Positions 52,301 through 61,004 of a stretch of DNA of 64,000 bases are shown here, in pieces. The DNA is taken from assembly GCF_017744675.1 (NCBI RefSeq), contig NZ_JAGIAV010000004.1, positions 544,567-608,566 of the forward strand, given 5' to 3'. A model generated the notes under the pieces. That model was not told the origin of the DNA. It worked only from the letters and a program-made list of their open reading frames with translations, and made no database searches. This DNA is from Flavobacterium sp. (lineage in GTDB: Bacteria > Bacteroidota > Bacteroidia > Flavobacteriales > Flavobacteriaceae). The position numbers were made by a program, and so were the translations under genes. Each line of letters opens with the position of its first letter. The first letter of the stretch is position 1.

Positions 52301-55300
52301 TTCAGATTATAACCACCAATAGCGGTCCGCAAAATACTTCACAAGTTAGAGTAAAAGACCTTTTGCCATCTGGTTATACTTACATGAATTTCAATTCTAC
52401 CAGCGGAACTTATGACCCAATAACGGGTATATGGTCGTTAGACATATTAGAAAACACGGAATCTGAAACACTGCAGATAAACGCAACAGTAAATGCTACT
52501 GGAGACTACACCAATATTGCCGAAGTAGTAAACAGCAGTATTCCAGATCCAGATTCAACTCCTAACAATGGCGATCCAACAGAGGATGATTACGGAACGG
52601 CAACCACAACTCCGATCCAGCTAATTTCGGATTTAGCTTTAACCAAAACAGTAAACAATCCAACGCCTGTTGTGGGATCTCTTGTTATTTTTAAAATTCT
52701 TGTTTCCAATAATGGTCCTCAGGATAATACTGGAATTAAAGTTAAAGACTTGCTTCCTTCTGGATATACATTCAATGGAGTTACTGTCACTACAGGAACA
52801 TATGATCAGACAACGGGAGTATGGACAATAGGAAGCTTGCCAAATGGCAATTCTGAAACGTTACAGATTGTCGCTACAGTAAACGATTCAGGCGATTATC
52901 TTAATATTGCCGAAGTGATAGCAGCAGATCTTCCCGATCCAAACTCCACTCCTAATAACGGAGATCCAACAGAAAATGATTATTCGTCAGCAAGTACAAC
53001 TCCTGTAATACAGTCTTCTGATTTATCAATAACCAAAACAGTAAACAATTCTACCCCTATTATAGGCTCTCAGGTTACTTTCGAGATTATATTGACCAAC
53101 AATGGTCCAAATGATAATACTGGAATCGAATTAACCGATTTGCTTCCTTCTGGATATACTTTCGCTGGATTTAACAATTCAAAAGGAACTTATAATCCTT
53201 TAACGGGATTATGGACGATCGGTAATTTAATAAGCGGAAACTCAGAAACACTAGAAATTGTCGCAACAGTAAATCCAACAGGAAATTATCTGAATGAGGC
53301 AGAAGTTACCGCGGCAGACCTTCCTGATCCGAATTCAACGCCAAATAATGGGGTTACAACTGAAAACGATTATGCTTCTGCTTCTACAAGTCCGATACCG
53401 CAAACTTCTGACCTTTCCTTAACCAAAACAGTAAGTAATCCTACTCCTTTGGTTGGGGCATTAGTTAATTACAGAATTGTAGTTACTAATAATGGTCCAA
53501 ATGATAATACAGGAATTCAGGTAACCGACATACTGCCATCTGGATATACTTTTGCCTCATTTAGCACTTCAAAGGGAACTTATGATCCTGCAACGGGAAT
53601 TTGGACAGTAGGAAACTTATTAAATGCAAATTCAGAAACCTTGCAAATCTACGCGACTGTAAATGCTTCTGGAAACTACACCAATATTGCCGAAGTAACA
53701 GCAGCAGATCAACTGGATCCCAATTCAACACCAAATAATGGAGTTCCAACAGAAAACGATTATGCAACAGCAACAACAGTTCCTAACCCATTATCGGCCG
53801 ATTTATCACTGACTAAAACAGTAAATAAATCGAACCCATTAGTTGGTACACCAGTAACTTTTGAAATTATCGTAACTAATAATGGACCTCAGAATACAAC
53901 TGGAGTTCAAGTTACCGACTTACTCCCATCTGGATATACTTATAGCAACTTTACTGCAACAAAAGGAACTTATAATAGTGCAACAGGTAGATGGACAGTT
54001 GGTTCTTTAATAAATGGAGATTCTCAAACATTACAACTTACAGGTATTGTAAATGCTTCTGGAAATTATACCAATATTGCCGAAGTTACAGCCAGCAGTT
54101 TGCCAGATCCAAATTCAACTCCAAATAACGGAGTTACAACGGAAGACGATTATGCCTCTGCAGCAACCACTCCTGTTCTTCCAATTGCAGATTTATCTTT
54201 AACCAAAGCTATTGTAGGCAGTAATTTCAGTCCTGCCTTTGGTTCAACAGTAACTTTTGAAATTGCTGTAAAAAATGATGGTCCGCAAAATGCTACTGGC
54301 GTAAAAGTTAAAGACTTGCTCCCGAGCGGTTATACCTATCGTGTTTACAGCGCCACACAGGGAAATTATTTTGAAACTACAGGAATTTGGGATATTGGAA
54401 CTATAGTCGCAGGCACTAGCGAAAGCCTTCTTATTTCTGTTGAAGTAAACAGAAATGGAGACTACAACAATACGGCCGAAGTTTACGCATCAAACGAATT
54501 TGACCCTGACTCTACTCCTAACAACGGTGTTGTCGGAGAAGACGATATGAATACTGTATTTTTGACACCAGTTCCTGCAGTTGCCGATCTTTCCTTAATA
54601 AAAGAAGTAGTCAATAATAATCTTACTCCTGCGATAGGATCACGAATATCTTTTTCAATAACGGTTTCTAATTCGGGGCCTAGCGTTGCAACAGGCGTAA
54701 CCATAAAAGACATACTCCCTTCTGGTTACACCTATGTATTCTACAATTCAACATCTGGAAGTTACGATCCCGCAACTGGAGAATGGAATCCCGGAGTAAT
54801 TTTACCAGGAAACAGCCACACATTAATCATTACGGTATTGGTAAAAGCGCCAACAGGAACTGCTAATGAATATTTAAACATAGCAGAAGTAATGACTTCC
54901 AATCAGGCAGATCCAAACAGTACGCCTGGAAATGGTGTTCCAACAGAAGATGATTACGATAGCATTGCAGTAACACCGCAAATTATTATGGCTGACCTTT
55001 CTTTGAATAAAAGAACGCTTTCTGGAAATGTAGTGCACGATGTTGGAAGCACCGTAATATTTGAAGTTACCGTTACTAATGATGGTCCTGGAAATGCTAC
55101 AGGCGTACAGGTAAAAGACCTTCTGCCTTCTGGATTTAACTATTCTACTTATACTGCCACAAGCGGTGTATACAACAACGTAACAGGAATATGGAATACA
55201 GGAACCGTAAATGCAGGAACCACCCAGACACTGCAAATCTATACAAGAGTAAACAAACCTTCGGGACAAAGTGGAGAATACACCAATACTGCCGAAGTAA

Positions 55301-56418
55301 TAGCAAGTGATCTGCCAGATCCAGACTCTACACCAAACAACAATATTCCGACCGAAGACGATCAGGACAGCATTACCATACAGGTAAATGTTGCCGATTT
55401 GAGCCTTGAAAAAACAGTAAGCAATAAAAATGCAAATGTAAATGAAGTGGTAACCTATACCCTGCAAATTGGAAATGAAGGTCCAAGTCAAGCCACTGGA
55501 GTTTCGGTAGAAGATATTATTCCGTTAGGATTAAAAAATCTAACCAATATCAGCAATGGAGGAATTTTTAGCATCAACACGATTAGATGGGAGAAATTGA
55601 CCATTCCGGTTGGCGGACTTACTTTAACCTATCAGGCTACGGTAGTTTCAACGGCGGGTCTAGAAAACTCAGATTATGTCAATATCGCTCAGGTAACAGC
55701 GAGCGATCAATTTGATCCTGATTCTACACCAAATAATGATAATGGTGACCAAAGCGAAGATGACGAAGATTCTGAATCTATCAATATTCCAGCAACAGAT
55801 ATAGCCATTCGTAAAGAGGTAGACAAAACCGAAGTTCCAATGTATTCTCAAGTTACTTTTACAGTTACAGCGGAAAATCTTGGAAACCTAGCCGCTACCA
55901 ATGTCGAAATTCAAGATTTGCTTTCAAAAGGCTATTCGTTTGTAAACGCTACAGCTTCTTCAGGAGCTTATAATGCTGCAACAGGAATCTGGACAGTTCC
56001 TTCTATTGCAAAAGGTGCGTCGCAAACACTCGACATTACGGTCAAAGTCGTTGATTTTAAAGATTATTTAAATACAGCGCATTTAACCAAACTCGATCAA
56101 GTAGACACCAACGCGAGCAACAATCAGGCTAGCGCAACTGTAGCTCCAAATTGCTTGAAGATTTATAATGAATTCTCACCAAATGATGACGGACAAAATG
56201 ATTATTTCTACATAGACTGTATCGATCAGTATCCGGATAACCAGCTGGAAATATTCAATCGTTGGGGTAATTTGGTTTATTATAAAAAAGGCTACAATAA
56301 TACTTGGGACGGTAAAGAAGAAAGCTCTTCGAAAACGCTTCCTGAAGGCACCTATTTCTATATTCTTGATTTGGGAGATGGATCTAAAAAAACCTCGGGA
56401 TGGCTTTATCTGAAATAA
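46384..56418 (+). CDS. Giant repetitive cell-surface adhesin, T9SS type B cargo
   Basis: A 3344-residue secreted protein, the largest gene here. I start it at the ATG at 46384, two codons after a TTG. A signal peptide ends near FQSNAQ (about 35). Residues about 100-1420 hold some 14 Ig/PKD-like repeats of about 95 residues, most opening with AGPDQ and a cysteine. Residues about 1420-3250 hold 14 DUF11-type repeats of about 125-140 residues (ADLSLTKTV, LLPSGYTY, YDPTTGIW). Acidic DPDSTPNN links follow each unit and may bind calcium. The end (FSPNDDGQND, LEIFNRWGNLVY, WDGK, LPEGTYFY) is the gliding-motility-associated type B sorting domain. It probably resembles SprB-like adhesins used in gliding or attachment. 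Confidence 0.95.
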   Translation: MAQFYFSWRIYALSKKLAFAAILILLATFQSNAQNCSVNAGVLNITICETDALVLTGNNPTPIIGTVKWTQISGPAVTINSPTSSTTTVSGYTGGNTYIFRYSATCGDGVLSYQDKVVNVKPITKANAGANIASCPNNNGTLAIIANTPQNSGETGFWEIVGANNAGVVINFPNSATSTITLPATNCGVSTLQWVIEGPEFAPGQRCRTTSQITVTNYGGVKPISAGPDQTLSNCYTTTQSTNLSATYGGCGLNGQSGQWTFVSGPNTPTIGNPNSNNTSVSNLVQGTYTFRWTVVGPCASGNDTVVINVPAATQDVTKLAGGDENIFFCDNTVNQVTLIAQTPLYAGETVAWSQVSGGAGAVIVSPTNPTTLVTNISSAGAPYRFRYTLTNNNTGCIFTKDYIVQYNGPTRTIVANNGNDIVGSCNATVFTIPLAVTGTGSNQYRIVSGPALSPLGPFPTALQDVGNSLTLTLTAPGDYTVEFIRKQTGALTVECDYGFDTLNVLVSGDPTPSNAGTDVSLPCGDTTTVLSGVSTDDGLHFWSQLSGPNTAVIADNFAIDTPVSNLISGTYVFQYITKGGGATCGFSVATVTVYVSDTSIDNVDAGLDQVVCADSHVPLNAAEPEPGEMGTWSQISGPNTITFSDVNDPKAIASGFQTISSSYELQWTVSYSHPGPSCGASVSDTVTIFTDNSVAPTTSNAGPNACYTSGTTTFNLSGNTPAFGEFGIWTVTPSTGVVFADDSDPNTMVTVPGNGTYVFTWSITSRLRSCLPSESSVSITVAETPPAADAGPDQETCGNTITMAATQSTGAIGTWTRISGVGNYTISDIHDPHAVFTFTYSGYYIFRWTVDANICGQAFDDINLTIGIPPHPAAAGPDQNVCNSTSVTMAGNAYDSFFELGQWSVLTGAPNQPTIADPSDPNTVINGLVAGTYTFRWTITAKSIFLCPGSFDDMVVVVDPAANAGPDQTHCDVTSVQLIANENSTGTWALTSTTGNPADVVITQSPPNSYIANATVVPGNSYVFTYTINTSTFPNGASCPGTSDSVNVTIYNGASIDPDAGPDQTLCINDVGGIATMSGNTAPPDVTLSEWRFVYQPTGSVAVIDNPTSPSTTVSSLTVPGLYILEWVFESNNCRSLSDIVRIEMNAPPSAADAGPDDAVACQTTYKTAAVPPAVGIGTWTFESQPTGGNAVIDNPNSPVTTLSNINELGTYVLRWTVTNGTFTAPSACAPTSDLVSVTFNDVPPSIANAGPDQELCNATSATMNAVTVTSGVGTWTQVSGPNTASIASPNLENSLILGLIPGVYEFKWTVTTAASTSCISEDNVLITIYDKPSTAEAGPNLVMPQFSTITMNATTPTVGTGSWKQLSGPSTIGFADPSNPTTAVTGTIPGLYTLEWSVTNGNCPPSSDTMTLSILAIADLELTKTVTPTTGSVGDVVTFNINVFNNNAQGGSATATNVAIRDYIPLGFAIVPGSVTYSGVYNVGDNTITWSGLTVPSGHIIPLQFKATILSTRSYVNTAEVIASDQYDPDSTPNNKNPNEDDQSSAAIVLDVADLSLNKSVSPTTVSINDNVIFTISVTNSGPNNATGITVSDKLPSGYTYVSDNGGGKYDKTTGIWNIGNLNNGNTITLQITAKVNVATAANYVNVAEVQTAKQFDPDSTPGNGLPEDDMSSATVTLKQADLELTKTVSPTSAAAGDQVTFTLHLLNNGPGNATGIAVKDVIPEGFTIIPGSVSNNGFYNVANGDLTWQNLALLNAASLDLTFKTTVNATGPYKNIAQVTASDLPDPDSTPNNDDGDQSEDDEDNATITFIGPTADLELTKEVVAGNTSPVIGTQVSFRLIITNKGPNEPSGVLVRDLLPSGYEFVNYSTTDGIYDYTTGIWNVATIDAGATETLIIDAKVLPTGDYKNITEVIACSLPDPDSTPNNDDGDQSEDDEDSAIITPIQPAADLSLTKTVSNPTPLVGSLVTFQIITTNSGPQNTSQVRVKDLLPSGYTYMNFNSTSGTYDPITGIWSLDILENTESETLQINATVNATGDYTNIAEVVNSSIPDPDSTPNNGDPTEDDYGTATTTPIQLISDLALTKTVNNPTPVVGSLVIFKILVSNNGPQDNTGIKVKDLLPSGYTFNGVTVTTGTYDQTTGVWTIGSLPNGNSETLQIVATVNDSGDYLNIAEVIAADLPDPNSTPNNGDPTENDYSSASTTPVIQSSDLSITKTVNNSTPIIGSQVTFEIILTNNGPNDNTGIELTDLLPSGYTFAGFNNSKGTYNPLTGLWTIGNLISGNSETLEIVATVNPTGNYLNEAEVTAADLPDPNSTPNNGVTTENDYASASTSPIPQTSDLSLTKTVSNPTPLVGALVNYRIVVTNNGPNDNTGIQVTDILPSGYTFASFSTSKGTYDPATGIWTVGNLLNANSETLQIYATVNASGNYTNIAEVTAADQLDPNSTPNNGVPTENDYATATTVPNPLSADLSLTKTVNKSNPLVGTPVTFEIIVTNNGPQNTTGVQVTDLLPSGYTYSNFTATKGTYNSATGRWTVGSLINGDSQTLQLTGIVNASGNYTNIAEVTASSLPDPNSTPNNGVTTEDDYASAATTPVLPIADLSLTKAIVGSNFSPAFGSTVTFEIAVKNDGPQNATGVKVKDLLPSGYTYRVYSATQGNYFETTGIWDIGTIVAGTSESLLISVEVNRNGDYNNTAEVYASNEFDPDSTPNNGVVGEDDMNTVFLTPVPAVADLSLIKEVVNNNLTPAIGSRISFSITVSNSGPSVATGVTIKDILPSGYTYVFYNSTSGSYDPATGEWNPGVILPGNSHTLIITVLVKAPTGTANEYLNIAEVMTSNQADPNSTPGNGVPTEDDYDSIAVTPQIIMADLSLNKRTLSGNVVHDVGSTVIFEVTVTNDGPGNATGVQVKDLLPSGFNYSTYTATSGVYNNVTGIWNTGTVNAGTTQTLQIYTRVNKPSGQSGEYTNTAEVIASDLPDPDSTPNNNIPTEDDQDSITIQVNVADLSLEKTVSNKNANVNEVVTYTLQIGNEGPSQATGVSVEDIIPLGLKNLTNISNGGIFSINTIRWEKLTIPVGGLTLTYQATVVSTAGLENSDYVNIAQVTASDQFDPDSTPNNDNGDQSEDDEDSESINIPATDIAIRKEVDKTEVPMYSQVTFTVTAENLGNLAATNVEIQDLLSKGYSFVNATASSGAYNAATGIWTVPSIAKGASQTLDITVKVVDFKDYLNTAHLTKLDQVDTNASNNQASATVAPNCLKIYNEFSPNDDGQNDYFYIDCIDQYPDNQLEIFNRWGNLVYYKKGYNNTWDGKEESSSKTLPEGTYFYILDLGDGSKKTSGWLYLK

Positions 56419-56468
56419 AACCGCAGACGAGTTTCGAAAAGAACAGGATTAACCAAAATATATTGGCT

Positions 56469-57392
56469 ATGATTAAAAATATAAAAAAGGTTTTCACGAT
56501 AATAAGTATACTTTCGGTATATGCTGCCTCCGCACAGCAGGATCCGCAGTACACGCAATATATGTACAATACACTTACCGTCAATTCAGCTTATGCAGGA
56601 TCTCTTGGTCATTTGGCCATAACAGGCATTTATCGCACACAATGGGTTGGAATTGAAGGCGCGCCAGATACGCAGAGTTTTTCATTAGATACTCCAATAG
56701 CCAAAAATTTGGGTCTGGGAATTTCTATAGTAAACGACGAAATTGGGCCTACAGAAGAACAGTATTTGGATGCCAACCTCTCTTATACCATTCAATCTGG
56801 ACAAACGCATAAACTTTCTTTTGGAATAAAGGGAGGCGGACGTGTTATTAATATCGACTGGACCAAAGGAAGCTATAAAGATCCGGATGCTCAATTTCGT
56901 GAAAACATCAATAATAAATTTCTGCCTGTTGTGGGGGCTGGACTTTATTGGCATGGCGAAAGAGATTATGTCGGAATTGCGATTCCAAACTTCATGACAA
57001 AAGAGCGCTATACTTATGATGATATTAGCGAAAACCTTGTCAATCAAAGAATTCACTTATACCTGATTGGAGGGATTGTGTTTGATCTCTCGGCTCATAC
57101 CAAATTTAAACCCGCAGTTTTAGTCAAATATGTAGCTGGAGCGCCTTTAATTGCCGACATCTCAGCCAATTTTATGTTTAATAACGCTTTAACGCTTGGA
57201 GTCTCCTATCGTACATCAGATTCTGTGAGCGCATTGGCAGGAATACAGATTTCTCCAATGCTAATGGTAGGTTATGCCTATGATTATACCACAACCGAAC
57301 TCCAGAACTACAACAGCGGCACACATGAGATTATGCTTCGTTTCGAGCTTGTTTCCCGCAAAAAAGGACTTAAATCACCTCGATTCTTTTAA
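56469..57392 (+). CDS. PorP/SprF-family outer membrane protein
   Basis: A 307-residue protein. I chose the ATG at 56469, where a signal peptide begins (KNIKKVFTIISILSVYAASAQ); an upstream ATG at 56400 overlaps the adhesin and lacks one. The start QQDPQYTQYMYNTLTVNSAY is the hallmark of PorP/SprF. SprF is needed for surface delivery of the type B cargo SprB, and such genes usually follow the adhesin they serve. It lies 50 bp after the adhesin and 11 bp before the OmpA-type gene. Confidence 0.93.
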   Translation: MIKNIKKVFTIISILSVYAASAQQDPQYTQYMYNTLTVNSAYAGSLGHLAITGIYRTQWVGIEGAPDTQSFSLDTPIAKNLGLGISIVNDEIGPTEEQYLDANLSYTIQSGQTHKLSFGIKGGGRVINIDWTKGSYKDPDAQFRENINNKFLPVVGAGLYWHGERDYVGIAIPNFMTKERYTYDDISENLVNQRIHLYLIGGIVFDLSAHTKFKPAVLVKYVAGAPLIADISANFMFNNALTLGVSYRTSDSVSALAGIQISPMLMVGYAYDYTTTELQNYNSGTHEIMLRFELVSRKKGLKSPRFF

Positions 57393-57403
57393 TACAATAG
57401 TCT

Positions 57404-59332
57404 ATGAAAAGAACAATTACTATACTCGTATTATTGGTTATACAGACGATTTATTCGCAGACCAAAAACAAAGCAGCCGATGCTCTTTTCGACAAAATGT
57501 ATTATGTCGAAGCGGCAAAATCGTATGAGATTTCGATAAAAAATGGTGATCCTTCCAGAGAAATGCTGCAGCGTTTGGGCGACTGTTATTATTTTAATAC
57601 TCAAATGGAAGAAGCCAGCAAATGGTACGGAAAACTAGTGGCCGATTATCCTAATGAAGTTCCGCCAGAATATCTGTTTCGCTATGCGCAGTCTCTGCAA
57701 GGAATTCAGAATTATGACTTGGCAAAAAAATGGATGAAAGCCTTCGCAGCAAAACAAAAAGCCACCGATGTGAGAGCGCAGAATTTTTCGCTTCAAAATG
57801 TGACCTTAGAAGACATTCAAAATATAAAGCCTTCTTTTATGCTTGAAAATTTAGAAATCAATAGCGCTTATTCCGATTTTGGCCCGATGTTTTACAAAGG
57901 CGATTTGGTATATTCTACCACTTCAGATTCCTCCTATTTCAAAACGGAAAAATATGGCTGGAACGATCAGCCTTATTTGAGCATGCAATTAGGAAAAATC
58001 AATGAAACAGGATCTAATGTTTCTTCCAAACAACGATTTGCTAAAGAAATCTCCACAAATTTTCATGAAGCCTGCGTTGCCTTTTCGCCCGACGAAAAAA
58101 CCATTTATTTCACTAGAAACAATTACAATGGAAAATTGAAACGTGACAGCAAAGGCATCAATAATTTGAAAATATATACCGCCACGGCTACAGAAGGCGC
58201 AAACGGAACTGTACAATGGAAAGATGTTAAAGAAGTGCCTTTCAACAGCGATAATTACTCCGTTGGGCATCCATCAGTAAGCAAAGACGGCAAAAAGCTT
58301 TATTTCGTTTCGGATATGCCGGGAACTATTGGTTCTACCGACATCTTTGTAGTCGATATTTTAGGCGAAAACCAATATTCGAACCCTAAAAATTTAGGCG
58401 ATAAAATAAACACAACAGGACGCGAAATGTTCCCGTTTATAACCAATCAAGCCATTTATTTTGCTTCCGACGGTTTCTTAGGTCTGGGCGGACTCGATGT
58501 TTTTGAAAGCAGATTAAACAACGGCGTTTTTAGTGATCCAGTCAATCTTGGAGCGCCGCTAAACAGCAATATGGATGATTTCGCTTTTATTGTAAACGAA
58601 GAGACCAACAAAGGTTTTGTGTGCTCCAATAGAAAAACAGGAAAAGGCGATGATGATATTTATTCGTTTGAACGTTTCTGCAACCAATCAATAAATGGGT
58701 ATGTTTTTGATGCCATTTCCAACAATAAAATTGCAGGCGCTGTAGTAATTCTTAAAAGCCAAAATGGCGAAAAAATAGCAGAAACCGTTTCTCAAATTGA
58801 CGGAAAATACGAATTTGCAAAAGCTTTAACTTGTAATACGCCTTATACGATTGAAGTTTCAAAAGACAATTTCACCAGCAATACCAAGTCGGTTATCACG
58901 CCAAATAACTCTGGAAAAACCGAAGTTCCAGTTGGTTTAGATCCAGCCTTGATTGTTCGCGAAAATGGCGTTTTAAAAATCAAAATCGGAATTATTTTCT
59001 TTGATTTAAACAAATCAGACATCCGCTATGATGCTGCAATAGAATTAAATAAAGTCGTTTTATTAATGCATCAGTACAGCACTGTGGTCATAAAAATCGA
59101 ATCGCATACCGACTCCAGAGCCGATGATCAGTACAACTTAGAACTGTCCGACCGAAGAGCCAAAGCCACCAGAGATTATCTGATTTCGCAAGGCGTCGCT
59201 CCAGAGCGAATAGAAAGCGCCATTGGTTACGGAGAAACCCAATTAATCAATAATTGCTCCAACGGAGTTCCCTGCACAGAAGCACAGCACCAAATCAATC
59301 GCCGAAGCGAATTCATCATCACAAAAATGTAA
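57404..59332 (+). CDS. OmpA-family protein with TPR, PD40 and peptidase-regulatory-like domains (PorE-like)
   Basis: A 642-residue envelope protein. After a signal peptide (to about TIYSQ, 19) come TPR-type helices (about 25-120), a PD40 propeller region (about 150-420; ACVAFSPDEKTIYFTRN, GHPSVSKDGKKLYFVSD), a small beta-sandwich (about 430-510; INGYVFDAISNNKIAGAVV), and an OmpA peptidoglycan-binding domain (about 530-642; IESHTDSRADDQYN, LSDRRAKATRDYL). This is the layout of PorE, which anchors T9SS parts to peptidoglycan. It is the third gene of the adhesin operon and probably anchors this secretion unit to the wall. Confidence 0.92.
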   Translation: MKRTITILVLLVIQTIYSQTKNKAADALFDKMYYVEAAKSYEISIKNGDPSREMLQRLGDCYYFNTQMEEASKWYGKLVADYPNEVPPEYLFRYAQSLQGIQNYDLAKKWMKAFAAKQKATDVRAQNFSLQNVTLEDIQNIKPSFMLENLEINSAYSDFGPMFYKGDLVYSTTSDSSYFKTEKYGWNDQPYLSMQLGKINETGSNVSSKQRFAKEISTNFHEACVAFSPDEKTIYFTRNNYNGKLKRDSKGINNLKIYTATATEGANGTVQWKDVKEVPFNSDNYSVGHPSVSKDGKKLYFVSDMPGTIGSTDIFVVDILGENQYSNPKNLGDKINTTGREMFPFITNQAIYFASDGFLGLGGLDVFESRLNNGVFSDPVNLGAPLNSNMDDFAFIVNEETNKGFVCSNRKTGKGDDDIYSFERFCNQSINGYVFDAISNNKIAGAVVILKSQNGEKIAETVSQIDGKYEFAKALTCNTPYTIEVSKDNFTSNTKSVITPNNSGKTEVPVGLDPALIVRENGVLKIKIGIIFFDLNKSDIRYDAAIELNKVVLLMHQYSTVVIKIESHTDSRADDQYNLELSDRRAKATRDYLISQGVAPERIESAIGYGETQLINNCSNGVPCTEAQHQINRRSEFIITKM

Positions 59333-59337
59333 AATAA

Positions 59338-59370
59338 AAAAGCGTCCAATAATCTAGGACGCTTTTCTTT
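59338..59370. terminator. Terminator of the adhesin operon
   Basis: AAAAGCGTCC and GGACGCTTTT form a perfect 10-bp stem with a nine-base loop and a following T-rich tail, 5 bp after the OmpA-type stop codon. The A-rich left side could serve the convergent FabZ-like gene as well. Confidence 0.85.
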
Positions 59371-59451
59371 ATCTATAATCTGAAACAAGTCTTTCTTCTT
59401 TCTTCTATTTTCTTTCATCTTGCCTCTTTCATCTTTCATCTATACTCTCTC

Positions 59452-59865
59452 TCACTGCAGCTTCACGCAAAGCCACTCTCCTTTCATAATCAATCGATCT
59501 TCGTCAAAAGCTTCACCAGACTGTTTGATAATTTTTTCGCTTGTGCGAATGTTTTTCACCACAAATTTCACCAGTTTATTAAACTCAACACCGCCAAAAA
59601 ACTCCACATTATCCAAACTTACTAAACCAAAAACGCCATCTGCGATTCCCAAAAGCTTTATTCCTGCGCCTCCACATTGTGCCATTGCCTCGATTAAAAT
59701 AGTGCCAGGAACAAAATTAAAATCTGGAAAACTTCCTTGGAGCCAAGCATCTTTATCTGTAAATGTCTTTAAACCAACGATTGTTTCTGTTGTATAAGAG
59801 ATAATTTCATCAACAAAGAGAAATGGAGCTCGGTGCGGAATTAAATCTTCTATTTTTTTTGTCAT
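59452..59865 (-). CDS. FabZ/FabA-like hydroxyacyl dehydratase (hotdog fold)
   Basis: A 137-residue hotdog protein. I start at 59865, where MTKKIEDLIPHRAPF begins; an upstream in-frame start lacks family similarity. The dehydratase His is in IPHRAPFLFVDE (His11) and the acidic partner is in PGTILIEAMAQ (Glu59), both as in FabZ. It is not next to fatty acid genes, so it may serve a specialised acyl product such as a flexirubin or aryl polyene, but no such cluster is in view. Convergent with the OmpA-type gene. Confidence 0.87.
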   Translation of the reverse strand: MTKKIEDLIPHRAPFLFVDEIISYTTETIVGLKTFTDKDAWLQGSFPDFNFVPGTILIEAMAQCGGAGIKLLGIADGVFGLVSLDNVEFFGGVEFNKLVKFVVKNIRTSEKIIKQSGEAFDEDRLIMKGEWLCVKLQ

Positions 59866-59962
59866 GATTTTTGGAATTTTCACCAATGTACGAATCTGAC
59901 GCGAAATAACCAACGTTTTAAATTATATCTATGTTAATCCTTTTGCAATCTCTTCATTTACA

Positions 59963-59996
59963 AAACAAAAAAAAGAGACGCTTTAGCATCTCTTTT
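59963..59996 (-). terminator. Terminator of the GH43 gene
   Basis: On the minus strand AAAAGAGATGC and GCGTCTCTTTT pair with a four-base loop and are followed by a run of T. It lies 28 bp after the stop codon of the glycosidase at 60024. Confidence 0.8.
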
Positions 59997-60023
59997 CCCG
60001 TTATTAACTCTAAAATCAGCAGT

Positions 60024-61004
60024 TTATTCTTTTAACAAGACAAAACTCTTCGCATTTGCTCTGATTTTATTTCCTTCAAAATCAATGTCAATTATTCCAG
60101 CTTTTCTAGGTGAAACTTCATTATTGCTGTAATGTGTATGCAGCACATATTTCATTTTTCCATTTTTATCATAAAAAACATCACCGTGTCCTACTCCATT
60201 TATTCCCAAATCCTTACGGCTTATTATCGGACTTTCAACAGCTTTCTCCCAAGGTCCGTACGGACTTTTGGCTGTGGCATACCCTACTGCATAATCTGGG
60301 TTTCTAAAATCGTTTGCCGAATAAATCATGTAATACAAACCGTTGTGCTTAAGAACCGTCGGACCTTCTGTTACTGGCCAAGGCACATTTTGTGTATTCT
60401 CCCAAGGAAGCACACCAGAAATGCATTCTTTCAGCGTTTCTTCCTTAATTCCAGATAGGTCTTCTTTCAATTCTGCTACAAAAATTCTGTTGCCATCAAT
60501 CAAACGTACGTGATAAAGGTATTTTTTGCCATCCTGATCAACAAAAATGAACGGATCGATCTGTTTGCCCAAATTAAACATTGGAGCCTTAGAATCGCTT
60601 TTAAATGGCCCTAACGGACTGTCGCTTGTTGCAATTGCAATATTTTCATCGGCAGTATAAATAATTTGATACTTCCCATCGAATTTAAAAATCTGAGGTG
60701 CCCAAAAACCTTTCGTTCCAAAAGCGTCCCCTTTTTTCAGAGCCAAACCATTTTGTGCACCAACTGGACCTTTCCATTTTTTTAAATCTGAAGAAGTGTA
60801 AACTTGAAAACCTTCTCCGTTCGGAAAATTTCCTGTTGTTGTGCCATACAAATAGTAAACTCCATTTTCGTAAAAAATGGTTGGGTCTGCCAACAAAATT
60901 GGCCGATCATTTGAAGACGTTTTTTGAGCTGTTTTTTCGGGCTGAGCACAGCAGGTTACAACAAAAAACAGAGCCAATAGATTAAAATATTTATAATTTT
61001 TCAT
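60024..61004 (-). CDS. Glycoside hydrolase family 43 lipoprotein
   Basis: A 326-residue enzyme with a lipoprotein signal (FFVVTCC, Cys18 or 19), so it is membrane anchored. The five-bladed GH43 set is visible: the base Asp in LLADPTIFYENGVYYLYG, GFWAPQIFKFDGKYQI, the pKa-tuning Asp in QIDPFIFVDQDGKKYLYH, and the acid Glu in VTEGPTVLKHNGLYYM. GH43 enzymes cleave arabinan or xylan side chains; which one cannot be fixed. It is the last of three carbohydrate genes on this strand. Confidence 0.9.
   Translation of the reverse strand: MKNYKYFNLLALFFVVTCCAQPEKTAQKTSSNDRPILLADPTIFYENGVYYLYGTTTGNFPNGEGFQVYTSSDLKKWKGPVGAQNGLALKKGDAFGTKGFWAPQIFKFDGKYQIIYTADENIAIATSDSPLGPFKSDSKAPMFNLGKQIDPFIFVDQDGKKYLYHVRLIDGNRIFVAELKEDLSGIKEETLKECISGVLPWENTQNVPWPVTEGPTVLKHNGLYYMIYSANDFRNPDYAVGYATAKSPYGPWEKAVESPIISRKDLGINGVGHGDVFYDKNGKMKYVLHTHYSNNEVSPRKAGIIDIDFEGNKIRANAKSFVLLKE

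Noticed and set aside
54874..55491. 205-residue reading frame opposite the adhesin
   Set aside because: It is a shadow of the repetitive adhesin coding sequence, with skewed composition and no domain or signal.
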